A stretch of DNA of 64,000 nt from Plantibacter flavus (GCF_002024505.1 NZ_CP019402.1:3286001-3350000), one strand, 5' to 3'. Shown: positions 1 through 8,682, numbered from the stretch's first letter. Numbers and translations: made by a program. The notes: generated by a model from the sequence alone, not told the origin.

Positions 1-2
1 TC

Positions 3-1130
3 CAGAAGAAGTATCCGAACATCACCGTCAAGGGCCAGTCCACCGAGTGGGGTGGCTACTGGGACAAACTCGCCACCACGGTCGCCGGCGGAGACGCCCC
101 CGACGTCATGCAGTTCGACCAGCTCTACCTCGCCTCCTACGCCCAGCGCGGCGCCCTTGCCGACCTCGGCGAACTCGACGAGTTCCTCGACACCTCCGAC
201 CTCAGCGCCGAGGTGCTCGACCAGGGCAAGGTCAAGGACGAGCTGTACGGCGTGCCGATCGGCGTGGGCACCGTCGGCCTCATGGTCAACCGGTCCATCT
301 TCGAGCAGTACGGGATCCAGCTGCCCGACGCGACGACGTGGACCTGGGATGAGCTCAACGACGTCGCCCTGCAGGTGACCGAGGCCTCGGGCGGTGCGGT
401 CCATGGCATGTCCCCGTTCGGCGGCGACATGCCGACCCTCACGCTCTGGGCGCGTCAGCACGGCAACGACATCTACGACAAAGACGGCAAGGTCATCCTG
501 AAACCCGAGGTCGTGGAGAGCTATTGGCAGTACGCACTCGACCAGATCGAGAGCGGCGCGGCCCCGAGCGCTTCGCAGCTGGCCGAGGGCAACGGTGTGG
601 CGATCGACCTCATGGACATGAGCACGGGCAAGGTCGCGATGACCTTCCAGCCGTCGTCGGTGCTCACCGCGTTCCAGGCTGCCGCACCCGACCACCAGCT
701 CGACATGCTCCCGTTCCCCGCGGCGAAGGACGCCTCCGAGGGATACCAGTACCTCAAGCCGTCGATGTACTGGTCGGTCTCGTCGAAGTCCGAGCACCCC
801 GCCGAGGCGGCACTGCTGGTGGACTTCCTCACGACCGACACCGAGGTCGCGAAGCTCTTCAGCACCGAACGCGGCATGCCCGCGAACCCGGACTTCCAGA
901 AGGCCATCGAACCCGACCTGACACCGACGGACCAGATCGTGGCGGGCGTCGTCGACGCCGCGCGCGAGGAGTCCGGCACCCCGCCGGCGATCACCCCCGT
1001 CGGCGGTGGTGACAGCGAGAAGATCCTCGGCCGCTACAACCAGGACGTCCAGTTCGGCAAGACCACCCCCAAGGAGGCCGCTGAAGCGTTCGTCGCCGAG
1101 CTGACGAAGGCCGTCGACGACGCCCGGTAG
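3..1130 (+). CDS. ABC sugar transporter solute-binding protein (5' end outside window)
   Basis: C-terminal 375 residues of an extracellular solute-binding protein of the carbohydrate (SBP_bac_1) type. These are lipid-anchored receptors that hand sugars or oligosaccharides to an ABC permease. The frame is open from the first bases (QKKYPNITVKGQ...), so the signal peptide and lipobox lie upstream of the window. Family-like features are the 'GGDAPDVMQFD' stretch near the start of the visible part, the aromatic-rich middle, and the lobe-closing region around 'YLKPSMYWSVSSKSEHPAEAALLVDFL'-like sequence near residues 247-275. No permease gene follows; the next gene is a GH2 glycosidase in the same direction, separated by a block of repeats. 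The substrate is not predictable, though the neighbour suggests a glycoside. Confidence 0.88.
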   Translation, partial: QKKYPNITVKGQSTEWGGYWDKLATTVAGGDAPDVMQFDQLYLASYAQRGALADLGELDEFLDTSDLSAEVLDQGKVKDELYGVPIGVGTVGLMVNRSIFEQYGIQLPDATTWTWDELNDVALQVTEASGGAVHGMSPFGGDMPTLTLWARQHGNDIYDKDGKVILKPEVVESYWQYALDQIESGAAPSASQLAEGNGVAIDLMDMSTGKVAMTFQPSSVLTAFQAAAPDHQLDMLPFPAAKDASEGYQYLKPSMYWSVSSKSEHPAEAALLVDFLTTDTEVAKLFSTERGMPANPDFQKAIEPDLTPTDQIVAGVVDAAREESGTPPAITPVGGGDSEKILGRYNQDVQFGKTTPKEAAEAFVAELTKAVDDAR

Positions 1131-1135
1131 CGACT

Positions 1136-1352
1136 CCCCGCCCTTCGACAGGCTCAGCCCGTTCGGTCCCTGAGCCGAACTCCCGGTCCCTGAGCCGAAC
1201 TCCCGGTCCCTGAGCCGAACTCCCGGTCCCTGAGCCTGTCGAAGGGCCACCCCGGTCCCTGAGCAACCTCCCCGGTCCCTGAGCTTGTCGAAGGGCCACC
1301 CCGGTCCCTAAGCAACCTCCCCGGTTCCTGAGCCTGTCGAAGGGCCGACGAC
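1136..1352. repeat. Family-1 repeat array (CCCTGAGCCTGTCGAAGGG type)
   Basis: Begins 10 bases after the binding-protein stop. One inverted copy of the core (CCCTTCGACAGGCTCAG) is followed by three tandem copies of a ~20-bp unit, CGGTCCCTGAGCCGAACTCC. Full cores (CGGTCCCTGAGCCTGTCGAAGGG) then alternate with truncated derivatives (CGGTCCCTGAGCAACC). The array fills the whole gap to the GH2 gene. Opposite-facing cores can form hairpins, so it may act as a transcription attenuator between the two genes. Confidence 0.85.
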
Positions 1353-1387
1353 ACCTCCACCCACCACCACGCATCGGAACGACATCC

Positions 1388-3250
1388 ATGACGCACCCTC
1401 TCCGCTTCCCCGCCCCGCTGCCGACCGGCCGCGCCGACACCGCGCCGCAGCCGCGCCCGGAGTACCCCCGGCCGCAGCTCGTCCGTGACGGCTGGATCAA
1501 TCTCAACGGCCTGTGGGAGTTCGAGATCGACGCCGGCGACAGCGGGCTCGAGCGCGGGCTCCTCGGCCGCGAACTGACCGACCGCATCCTCGTCCCGTTC
1601 GCGCCGGAGTCGGCCGCATCGGGCGTCGAGCACACGGACTTCATGGAGGCCGTCTGGTACCGCACGCGGTTCACGGTGCCATCGACGTGGCAGGGGAAGC
1701 ACGGTGTGCTGCACTTCGGTGCCGTCGACCACGATACGACCGTGTGGGTGGACGGGGTCGAGGCGATGCGGCATCGGGGTGGCTTCACGCCGATCCGGGT
1801 GCCGCTCGGTGCGGTCGAGCCGGGGCAGGAACTCGAGATCGTGGTGCGCGCCCGCGACACCCGTCACGAGCCGAAGGCCGGTGGGAAGCAGGCGACCTGG
1901 TACGGCAACACCGACTGCTACTACACCCGAACGACCGGGATCTGGCAGACGGTCTGGGTGGAGGCCGTCGACGAGCTGCACCTGCGTCGGTTCACCGTGG
2001 TCCCCGATGCGGACGCCGGGCGGTTCGACTGCACGCTCGTCCCGAGTCGGAACGCCGCCGGCTCGACCGCGACGGTGACCCTGTCCGCGGACGGAGTCGT
2101 CGTTTCGAGCGAGACCGCACAGCTCGGGTCGACGATGTCGCCGTCGGTGCGGCTCGAGGTCCCGGCGGACCAGCAGCGGCTCTGGAGTCCCGCCGACCCG
2201 TTCCTCTACACCCTCGACATCGAGATCCGCGATGGTGCGGGCGACGTCACCGACCGCGTCTCGAGCTACGCGGGGCTGCGGAGTGTCGCGATCGACGGCA
2301 CCGCGGTGCTGATCAACGGCGAGCACGTCTTCCAGCGGCTCGTGCTCGACCAGGGGTACTGGCCGTCCTCGCTCATGACCGCGCCGGACGATGACGCGCT
2401 CGTGGCCGACATCACGCTCGGTCTGGACGCCGGGTTCAACGGTGCGCGGCTCCACCAGAAGGTGTTCGAGGAGCGGTACCTCTATCACGCGGACCGGCTC
2501 GGGTATCTGGTGTGGGGCGAGTTCGGCGACTGGGGGGTGTCGGGTGCCGGCACGGTCGGTCACAACCAGGGCCCGACGGCTTCCTTCATCACGCAGTGGG
2601 TCGAGGCCTTGGAGCGCGACGTCAACCATCCCTCGATCATCGGCTGGTGCCCGTTGAACGAGACGCACCAGACGCTGCACGACCGGGTGACCGTCCTCGA
2701 CGACGTCACGCGGGGCATGTTCCTCGCGACGAAGCTCATCGACCCGAGTCGGCCGGTGATCGACGCCTCGGGCTACGCGCACCGGGTGCGGGAGACCGAC
2801 GTGTGGGACGCGCACTCCTACGAACAGGACCCGGCGGCGTTCGCTGTGGAGCAGGCTGGGATCGCGGACGGAGAGCCGTTCACGAACCTCGAGGACGGAC
2901 GCACCATCTCCCTGGCGTACGAGGGGCAGCCGTTCTTCGTGTCGGAGTTCGGCGGCATCTGGTGGAACGCGGAGCTCGCGGCGGCGGACACCGGTGGTGA
3001 CTCCTGGGGCTATGGTGCGCGGGTGGCGTCGGTCGAGGAGTTCCACGAGCGCTTCGCGGGGCTCGTCCGCGTGCTGACCGACGACGAGAACATGTTCGGC
3101 TACTGCTACACGCAGCTCACCGACACGTTCCAGGAGCAGAACGGCATCTACGACTTCGACCGCAGGCCGAAGTTCGACCTCGCCCGCGTGCGTGCGGTGC
3201 TCGCGGCCGACGCCGCCTACGAACGCCGAGTCCGCCCCTCCGCCTCCTGA
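1388..3250 (+). CDS. Glycoside hydrolase family 2 protein (beta-galactosidase/glucuronidase-like)
   Basis: A 620-residue exo-glycosidase of family GH2. It shows the family order: an N-terminal jelly-roll sugar-binding domain (about 40-190, with 'LNGLWEFEID' and 'VWVDGVEA'), an immunoglobulin-like domain (about 190-290), and a TIM-barrel catalytic domain from about 300. The likely acid/base is Glu425 in 'GWCPLNETH' and the nucleophile Glu520 in 'FFVSEFGG', matching the retaining GH2 mechanism. There is no signal peptide, so it acts in the cytosol, presumably on an oligosaccharide imported by the transporter whose binding protein is encoded just upstream. It is shorter than LacZ (about 1,000 aa) and closer to beta-glucuronidase-size members. 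Exact sugar specificity cannot be read from the sequence. Confidence 0.9.
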   Translation: MTHPLRFPAPLPTGRADTAPQPRPEYPRPQLVRDGWINLNGLWEFEIDAGDSGLERGLLGRELTDRILVPFAPESAASGVEHTDFMEAVWYRTRFTVPSTWQGKHGVLHFGAVDHDTTVWVDGVEAMRHRGGFTPIRVPLGAVEPGQELEIVVRARDTRHEPKAGGKQATWYGNTDCYYTRTTGIWQTVWVEAVDELHLRRFTVVPDADAGRFDCTLVPSRNAAGSTATVTLSADGVVVSSETAQLGSTMSPSVRLEVPADQQRLWSPADPFLYTLDIEIRDGAGDVTDRVSSYAGLRSVAIDGTAVLINGEHVFQRLVLDQGYWPSSLMTAPDDDALVADITLGLDAGFNGARLHQKVFEERYLYHADRLGYLVWGEFGDWGVSGAGTVGHNQGPTASFITQWVEALERDVNHPSIIGWCPLNETHQTLHDRVTVLDDVTRGMFLATKLIDPSRPVIDASGYAHRVRETDVWDAHSYEQDPAAFAVEQAGIADGEPFTNLEDGRTISLAYEGQPFFVSEFGGIWWNAELAAADTGGDSWGYGARVASVEEFHERFAGLVRVLTDDENMFGYCYTQLTDTFQEQNGIYDFDRRPKFDLARVRAVLAADAAYERRVRPSAS

Positions 3251-3255
3251 CCGCG

Positions 3256-3294
3256 CGGTCCCTGAGCCCCGCCCTTCGACAGGCTCAGGGACCG
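3256..3294. terminator. Hairpin between convergent genes built from a family-1 repeat
   Basis: Perfect 12-bp inverted repeat CGGTCCCTGAGC (3256-3267) / GCTCAGGGACCG (3283-3294) with a 15-base loop. It sits between the stop of the GH2 gene (+) and the stop of the CPBP gene (-). There is no T-run, so a bidirectional terminator role is inferred from position and pairing only. Confidence 0.55.
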
Positions 3295-3304
3295 ATGGCG
3301 CCGA

Positions 3305-4165
3305 TCAACCAGCGGTGCGCCCCAGCATCACCAGAACCGTGATCCCGTTGAAGAACACATGCGTCCAGATGCCCGGTCCGAGGCGTCGGGTTGCCGCGGC
3401 GTAGACACCGTTGACCGTGCCGAGCACGAAGATGGTGAGGCCGAGGGCAACCATTGTGGGCGGACTGCCCCAGCCCTCGTAGAGGTGGACGACGGCGAAG
3501 ATGAGCGCACTCGCCCCGACCGAGACGACCGCCGCCGCGCGGCGACGTGCGGTGGAGGGTGTCGACGACGCGCCGCGGCGCACGCCTCCGACCGCGCGTC
3601 CGCGGAGGATCGAGTTCCGGAAGCCGCGCAGGAGCAGTCCGCGGAACAGAAGCTCCTCGCAGAAGGGCGCGACGATCGCGGCGGCGAAGACGGTGTTCAG
3701 GAGCACCCACAGGAGTTCGGGTGAGGGTGCCGCGATGTTCGACTTCGGCGCTTCACCGGAGACGGCGGTCACGAACTCGGTGACGATCGCGCCGATCATC
3801 TGGATACCGATCGCTGAACCCAGGCCGATGAACACGTCGAACCAGCGGAAGCGGAGGCCGAAGTCCTTCACCCACGAACCGCTCCCGCGGTTGCGGCACA
3901 CGACCGCCAGGGCGACGAGGATCCCGCCGTCGAAGATGACCCACTGGAGCATCCGGCCGATGTCCCCGGACAGGATTCCGAAGGCGCGGGCGAGCTCGAC
4001 GACGACGAGCAACCCGATGATCGCGATGAAGGTCACGATCGCGGTCGGCGTCCCCCACCGGGTGTCCGGTGCGGGGGCGTACGGCAGGCGGGCCTCGGCG
4101 CGCCTGGCTTCGGCTCGTTCCTGACGGGATCCCGGGCGCGGCGAGGTCGAGGTCGGACCGGTCAT
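3305..4165 (-). CDS. CPBP family intramembrane glutamic protease
   Basis: A 286-residue polytopic membrane protein of the CPBP (CaaX protease / bacteriocin-processing, Rce1-like) family. The signature is present: Glu170-Glu171 with Arg175 (CEELLFRG), His227 in 'FAVVHLY' and His269 in 'THVFFNG', the catalytic glutamate/histidine set of this glutamic protease group. About eight hydrophobic segments follow a basic N-terminal tail of ~38 residues. The chosen ATG overlaps the stop of the upstream membrane-protein gene (ATGA), so the two are translationally coupled; longer in-frame extensions would run through that gene. Substrate unknown; in other bacteria such proteins act in bacteriocin immunity, protein sorting or membrane proteostasis. 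A second CPBP gene lies at 7927-8676. Confidence 0.88.
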   Translation of the reverse strand: MTGPTSTSPRPGSRQERAEARRAEARLPYAPAPDTRWGTPTAIVTFIAIIGLLVVVELARAFGILSGDIGRMLQWVIFDGGILVALAVVCRNRGSGSWVKDFGLRFRWFDVFIGLGSAIGIQMIGAIVTEFVTAVSGEAPKSNIAAPSPELLWVLLNTVFAAAIVAPFCEELLFRGLLLRGFRNSILRGRAVGGVRRGASSTPSTARRRAAAVVSVGASALIFAVVHLYEGWGSPPTMVALGLTIFVLGTVNGVYAAATRRLGPGIWTHVFFNGITVLVMLGRTAG

Positions 4166-4596
4166 CGCTTGTTCGCGGCGATGTAGGCGCGTGCCGCCGG
4201 CACGTACATCTGGACGATGGCGACGACGGTCACGACGACGAAGATGAAGGCGAGCGGGTTCAGGGCGATCATCCCGACGATGGAACCGAGGACGGAGAGG
4301 ACGCCGAGCACCGTGAGCACCACTCGCGCCCAGTTGCGGCCGCGGAGGAGGAAGAAGGCGAACAGCACATGGAGTGCGCCGACGATGAACGCTCCGACGG
4401 CCGTCGAGATGACGAGCACGCCCGCGGAGAGCGCCCCTCCGGTGGACGCTTGCTCGGAGGTGGCCTGCGCGAGCGTGCCGGCTGACAGGGCCGTCGTGAT
4501 CCCCGAGATCACGGAGAGGATCGCGGACACGACCCACAGCCAGAACGAGATGACGATGGGCTTCGGCGCGGTCGTGGCGGCGGAGGACGTGGGCAT
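4162..4596 (-). CDS. Small four-helix membrane protein
   Basis: A 144-residue protein with four hydrophobic segments (roughly residues 15-37, 55-85, 88-110 and 112-135). It has a short N-terminal tail rich in Ser/Ala and a basic C-terminus (AAANKR-like). No catalytic motif is visible and the family is not recognised beyond 'small integral membrane protein'. The ATG at 4596 follows a purine-rich stretch (CCAGGAAC), and its TGA overlaps the ATG of the CPBP protease, making a two-gene operon. A role as partner or substrate of the protease is possible but only inferred from coupling. The repeat block begins about 130 bp upstream. Confidence 0.75.
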   Translation of the reverse strand: MPTSSAATTAPKPIVISFWLWVVSAILSVISGITTALSAGTLAQATSEQASTGGALSAGVLVISTAVGAFIVGALHVLFAFFLLRGRNWARVVLTVLGVLSVLGSIVGMIALNPLAFIFVVVTVVAIVQMYVPAARAYIAANKR

Positions 4597-4724
4597 GATG
4601 CTCGTTTCGTTCCTGGAGGATCCGACGGCCGGACCCAGGCTGCTGGAACTGTATTGCCCGTCACCTGTCCCCCGGAAGGGAGGTATATCCCGACCTATCC
4701 GTTTTCCGCAAGAAGCGTCGGTTC

Positions 4725-5009
4725 GCCCGGTCCCCGAGCCCCCTCCTTCCTGTCCCTGAGCCCCCTTCCTCCGGTCCCTGACCCCCCCCTTCCTCCGGTC
4801 CCTGAGCCCCCTCCCTCCGGTGCCCGAGCCCCCTCCCTCCGGTCCCCGAGCCTTCTTCCGGTCCCTGAGCCCCTTCTTCCGGTCCCTGAGCCTGTCGAAG
4901 GGCCCGATCCGCGAGCACCCCACCCGGTCCCGGGGCAACCCCACCGGTCCCGGAGCAACCCCACCGGCCACTAAGCAACCCCACCGGTCCCTGAGCTTGT
5001 CGAAGGGTC
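4725..5009. repeat. Family-1 repeat array with long pyrimidine-rich tract
   Basis: About 285 bp of family-1 material. The 5' part (4735-4890) is an almost pure C/T tract on the + strand, made of degenerate units of the form CCCTCCTTCCGGTCCCTGAGC. The 3' part contains two complete cores (CCCTGAGCCTGTCGAAGGG near 4874-4900 and CCCTGAGCTTGTCGAAGGG near 4989-5008) and shortened CGGTCCCGGAGCAACCCCAC units. It fills most of the 480-bp gap between divergently read genes at 4596 (-) and 5078 (+). No gene was found in it. Confidence 0.8.
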
Positions 5010-5077
5010 AGAACCTCCGCCCGGACCCCCTGTCAAGCCCGCTCACCCGCGCCGCCCTACCTCTTAACGTGTTCCCC

Positions 5078-5257
5078 ATGACGAACGACACGAACGACAC
5101 CGACCAGAACAGCAGCGAGGGAACGCCGAAGCCGGGCGGCCTGGGCGAGAACCAGACCATCCCCAACAGCGAGGACGGCCTCGCGGTCGGCCACGACCCC
5201 GACGCCTCGAACTTCAACCAGGAGGAAGACCCCGACCACCCGAGCGACGACGCGTAG
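5078..5257 (+). CDS. Small acidic hypothetical protein (59 aa)
   Basis: A 59-residue soluble protein, strongly acidic and rich in Asp, Asn, Glu and Gly, with no cysteine and no hydrophobic segment. It ends in an acidic tail (EEDPDHPSDDA). The ATG at 5078 is chosen because the earlier part of the open frame is repeat DNA. A strong hairpin terminator begins 16 bases after the stop, which supports it as an expressed unit. The composition suggests an intrinsically disordered protein. Family not recognised. Confidence 0.6.
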   Translation: MTNDTNDTDQNSSEGTPKPGGLGENQTIPNSEDGLAVGHDPDASNFNQEEDPDHPSDDA

Positions 5258-5272
5258 GGCTCGGACACAAAC

Positions 5273-5306
5273 AAGAACGGCCGGTGCAGATGCACCGGCC
5301 GTTCTT
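5273..5306. terminator. Strong bidirectional hairpin terminator
   Basis: Perfect 16-bp inverted repeat AAGAACGGCCGGTGCA (5273-5288) / TGCACCGGCCGTTCTT (5291-5306) with a 2-base gap. The outer A/T ends give a short T-run in both directions. It lies between the convergent 59-aa gene and the LADTG surface protein gene and can serve both. Confidence 0.85.
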
Positions 5307-5331
5307 ATTGACCCGAAGGTCGAGAAACTTG

Positions 5332-5874
5332 TTACGCTGCGACGCCTGCGCGCTGGCGGCGGATCATCACGAAGACCGCGATGAGCGCTGCGCCGAGGAC
5401 GACTGCGCCGGCAGCACCCCACACGAGGAACGCCGGGGTGTTGAAACCGGTGTCGGCGAGGCCGCCGTTGCCGGAGCCGCCACCTGCAGCAGCAGCCTTC
5501 ACCGTGACGGTGGTGGTGCCGATGATCTGCGAGGAGAGGCCGGTGCCGGTGACCGTGTAGGTGCCGGTCGCGTTCGTGGGCAGCGTGACGGTCAGGGAGA
5601 CCGAGCCGGTCGCCGAGGCGGTCTTCACGAGCGTCTTGGTGTCGACGGCGGCGAGCGTGGCGCCGGTCGCGTTCTCACCGGTCAGGGCGAGCGAGACGTC
5701 CTCGTTCGGCTGGAAGGCACCGTCCGTGAAGGTCACGACGAAGGTGCCGCCGGGAGCAACGTCGCCGGTGACGACGATGTCGGCGCCGGGAACGTACGAA
5801 GCGTTCGCGGCGACCGGAGCGATGAACAGGCCAGCGAGGGCCAGCGCGAAGACCGCGGTGATTTTCTTGAGCAT
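5332..5874 (-). CDS. LADTG-anchored surface protein (180 aa)
   Basis: Secreted protein with a clear Sec signal peptide (MLKKITAVFALALAGLF..., cleavage likely after 'VAANA' near residue 24). One immunoglobulin-like beta-rich domain follows (about 30-125), then a Gly/Ala linker. The C-terminal sorting signal has LADTG at 139-143, a hydrophobic helix and a basic tail (RRQR). LAxTG is the motif cut by class E sortases in high-GC Gram-positives, so it is probably linked to the cell wall. No sortase gene lies in the window. The Shine-Dalgarno AAGGGGAA precedes the ATG. Function is unknown; its place next to a polysaccharide locus suggests an envelope role. Confidence 0.82.
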   Translation of the reverse strand: MLKKITAVFALALAGLFIAPVAANASYVPGADIVVTGDVAPGGTFVVTFTDGAFQPNEDVSLALTGENATGATLAAVDTKTLVKTASATGSVSLTVTLPTNATGTYTVTGTGLSSQIIGTTTVTVKAAAAGGGSGNGGLADTGFNTPAFLVWGAAGAVVLGAALIAVFVMIRRQRAGVAA

Positions 5875-6016
5875 GTGGGTTCCCCTTGGAGACTGGTCGT
5901 TGATCAGTGCAGTACTGGCATAGCTGTAGCTACCGTCACAACCAGCGGTGTTGCGACGAAGAATATTGCGCCGGCGCTGATACCCCCCGAAAACGGCTCA
6001 AACCCGACAACACGCA

Positions 6017-7921
6017 TCACTGTACGGCAAATTTGCAGGTAAGCGCCAGTTGTTGTGTTTCAGAAAGATGAAGTTTGGGGGTCGAAACGACAAAAGGTTG
6101 CTTCGACACGCCGGATGTCGACACCGCCACGTCGATCGTCGTGCTTTCACCAGGCGCCAGTTCGAGTCTGAACTGCGAGAGCGGGAAGTCACCGTCGAGT
6201 GCTGGCTGGACTGGAAGATCCGCACCATCACGCTGGATTCCCTCGGTGTACGACCCTGGAGGAGAGTAGACCGCGACCTTGAAGTTGAAATTGCCAGGCG
6301 TGACGCCGTATATCCCAGCACCGGTGATGTAGTCACTCAGCGACGTTGCGGCGTCGGCCGGAGCCGTGTTCGTAATCTTCAGACGCAAACCCAAGACCTG
6401 TCCTCCGGCACCACACTGTGCTATGCCGCTCTGGGTCTCCACATCGAGGTAGTAGCCCATCTTGCTGCCGGTCGTGTCGTTGATGTACACGCCGAAGGCG
6501 TCGGCCCGCTGCTCCTCCGTCGGGAGCATGTCCGTCAACGTGGTGCCGGCCAGGAGCACTTGTTCCGCGTCAGCGGCGTTCCACACCAGGACACGTCGCT
6601 CGTCGCCCGACTTGGCGAGTGCCGCCACCAGCTTCGTGGCATCGAAGTTGCCGGTTGAGATGCGGTCGAAGACCGCCGCAGAAGCTGCCGCGAAGAAGGC
6701 ATCCTGCTCTGCCCCGGCCGGGTAGCGCTGGTACACCTGATTCAACAACAGATCCGCGGCGTTCTCGGTCGTGAGCTGATCACCCGAGGGGAGGTCGATC
6801 GGTCCCGTCGCTGCGAGCAGGTATCCCAGGGCGACCGGGTCGATGCTGAGCACGCCATCGACGCGGGTCCCGAACCGTTGTAACCACATCTCCGAGGCAA
6901 GCTCGGCGGACACGTCGAACCGCGGCGTCAACGTCACGTCCTGGATGAAGCGCCCAGTGATGTTGCCGTAGATGCCTGCGGTCTCCGTCGACAGCGGCAG
7001 GACCGGTTCTGGAAAACGCGGGAAATCACCTGATGTCGCCTGCTGTAGGAGCGAGATGCGGCCCCCGTCCGTGCCGATCAGGGCCAGAGCACCCGGATTG
7101 CCTCCGCTCGCGCGCGGCTCGGCCGGGTTCTGGAACATGATCAGGTAATTGCGGGGCCCGTCGGCGCCGAGCATCGTCGGCAGCAGATCGATCGCGCGCC
7201 GTGCCGCATCGACCGTGTCGGCGGTCTCGGTGAGGACCGGTCCGAGCTGGTCGACCGCCGACGACACCTGGCTGATGAGGCGGGACTGGTCGATTCCTCG
7301 GACGCGCTTGGCCGCGCCCTCGAGAGCATCGTCGGCAGAGCGGAGGTCCTGCTGAGCATCGATCATCGGCTGCAGCGGTACCGCACCGTCGACAGGTTTG
7401 AACAGGTCGGGGCGAAGCGATCCGGAGAGGTTCACCAGCGGAGCGATCGCTCCGACGGCGACCTCGTCGGTCGCGCCTGCCAAGTTCCGGACGGCTGCGA
7501 GGTTCGGTCCGATCCACGGCACGATCTCGGCGGCACGCCAGATCGGGTCGCTCGTCAGTGCAGCAGCCTCGCGGGCGTGGGCTGCGAGCTCACGAGCGGT
7601 CTTACCTGCAGCAGCTGCGTCTCCGCCGAGCACTTGCTCGCGGACCTGTTGGGCAAGGGGCACTGCCGCTTCCAGTTCCCCCTTGGCGAGGAGTGCGCGC
7701 ACACCGATCCACGCGACAGCCGCCAACAACAGGACGAGTACTCCGGAGACGATGAGCGCGGTCCTGCGGCGCCGAGAACGCAGTCGCTCGGGGTTCGCGT
7801 TCTCCCGTCGTCGGGCACGGGAGCGCGCGGTCGTGCTCCGCCGACTTCCGGACCCTTTGGAGGAGGTTCGCGATGGGCCTGAGGAAGACGAGCGACGTTT
7901 GTCGGATTCGGGTGCCGGCAT
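6017..7921 (-). CDS. DUF4012 domain envelope protein
   Basis: A 634-residue protein with a ~50-residue basic, Ser/Arg-rich cytoplasmic tail, one transmembrane helix (about 55-75) and a large extracytoplasmic region that reads as DUF4012. DUF4012 proteins are often encoded beside actinobacterial polysaccharide genes, and their biochemical role is not established. The central part has the typical 'NYLIMFQNPAEPRASGG' stretch (near 250-270) and a later beta-rich region. The gene starts 5 bases after the stop of the CPBP protease gene, so both form one transcript. The last ~600 bp (encoding the C-terminus) is noticeably richer in A/T than the rest. Confidence 0.82.
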   Translation of the reverse strand: MPAPESDKRRSSSSGPSRTSSKGSGSRRSTTARSRARRRENANPERLRSRRRRTALIVSGVLVLLLAAVAWIGVRALLAKGELEAAVPLAQQVREQVLGGDAAAAGKTARELAAHAREAAALTSDPIWRAAEIVPWIGPNLAAVRNLAGATDEVAVGAIAPLVNLSGSLRPDLFKPVDGAVPLQPMIDAQQDLRSADDALEGAAKRVRGIDQSRLISQVSSAVDQLGPVLTETADTVDAARRAIDLLPTMLGADGPRNYLIMFQNPAEPRASGGNPGALALIGTDGGRISLLQQATSGDFPRFPEPVLPLSTETAGIYGNITGRFIQDVTLTPRFDVSAELASEMWLQRFGTRVDGVLSIDPVALGYLLAATGPIDLPSGDQLTTENAADLLLNQVYQRYPAGAEQDAFFAAASAAVFDRISTGNFDATKLVAALAKSGDERRVLVWNAADAEQVLLAGTTLTDMLPTEEQRADAFGVYINDTTGSKMGYYLDVETQSGIAQCGAGGQVLGLRLKITNTAPADAATSLSDYITGAGIYGVTPGNFNFKVAVYSPPGSYTEGIQRDGADLPVQPALDGDFPLSQFRLELAPGESTTIDVAVSTSGVSKQPFVVSTPKLHLSETQQLALTCKFAVQ

Positions 7922-7926
7922 GGGGG

Positions 7927-8676
7927 TTATTCAATCACGACGCCGGTGCCACCGGTTACGGCGGACAGACCGAGCGCGAGGATCGACGCGTTGAACACGA
8001 CATGCGCGACGATCGCGGGCCCCAGCCGGCCGGTCAGAACGGCGAGGCTTCCCGCGCCCAGTCCGACGAGCAGGGTTCCGACCCCGACGACGACCACTTG
8101 GGCGGCGGTGGTGACGGCGAGGAGGTGCAAGATCGCAAAGAGCAATGCGCTGATCGCGACTGCTGTCCATCGCCCGCCGCGGAGCATCCCGATGATCGAC
8201 GGGAGGACAAGCCCGCGGAAGAAGGTCTCCTCGATCACCGGCGCGATGAGGATCACCGAGAGCAACGCGACGACGACGTACACCACCTCGTCTGCGGTCG
8301 CGAGGGGCACGGCGTTCCCAGCGGTGGCGGGAAGCCCGCCGTAACAGAGGATCTCGAGCGAGCTCACGACGATCCGCAGAAGGAGGCCCGCCGCAGCACC
8401 CCAGAGGAGGTCGATGGGGCGGACGCTCCACCGCACTGCCATCGGAACCGTCGGGCGCAGGCCCGGAACCAGCAGGACGATGAGGAGCGCGACCACCAGG
8501 GGAAGCCACACGAGCACGTAGCCACCGAGCGGTGAGAACGGTCCGACGATCCGCACACCACCTGGGAACCCCAGCGCGATCACGACGGTCGCGACGAATC
8601 CGATCGTCGCGATGACGAGACGCGCCCGCGTCGTCTGTCGATCGTCGCGCGGCGTGGTCTCGTGTGGCATCGTCAC
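7927..8676 (-). CDS. CPBP family intramembrane protease (second copy)
   Basis: A 249-residue polytopic membrane protein with the CPBP signature: Glu149-Glu150 and Arg154 (IEETFFRG), His184 in 'AILHLL' and His225 in 'AHVVFNAS'. About eight membrane segments. The GTG at 8676 is preferred over the ATG two codons later because a TAGTTT box lies 6 bases upstream, the spacing expected for a leaderless mRNA. It is cotranscribed with the DUF4012 gene. It is not closely similar to the first CPBP protein outside the motifs. Substrate unknown; a role in processing an envelope protein of the adjacent polysaccharide locus is only a guess. Confidence 0.88.
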   Translation of the reverse strand: MTMPHETTPRDDRQTTRARLVIATIGFVATVVIALGFPGGVRIVGPFSPLGGYVLVWLPLVVALLIVLLVPGLRPTVPMAVRWSVRPIDLLWGAAAGLLLRIVVSSLEILCYGGLPATAGNAVPLATADEVVYVVVALLSVILIAPVIEETFFRGLVLPSIIGMLRGGRWTAVAISALLFAILHLLAVTTAAQVVVVGVGTLLVGLGAGSLAVLTGRLGPAIVAHVVFNASILALGLSAVTGGTGVVIE

Positions 8677-8682
8677 GAGAGC

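Noticed and set aside
1154..3046. A 630-codon open frame antisense to the GH2 gene, and similar long antisense frames elsewhere
   Set aside because: The composition is Arg/Gly/His-rich with no domain, and the frame mirrors codon-position GC bias of the real gene; the sense frame has full GH2 motifs.
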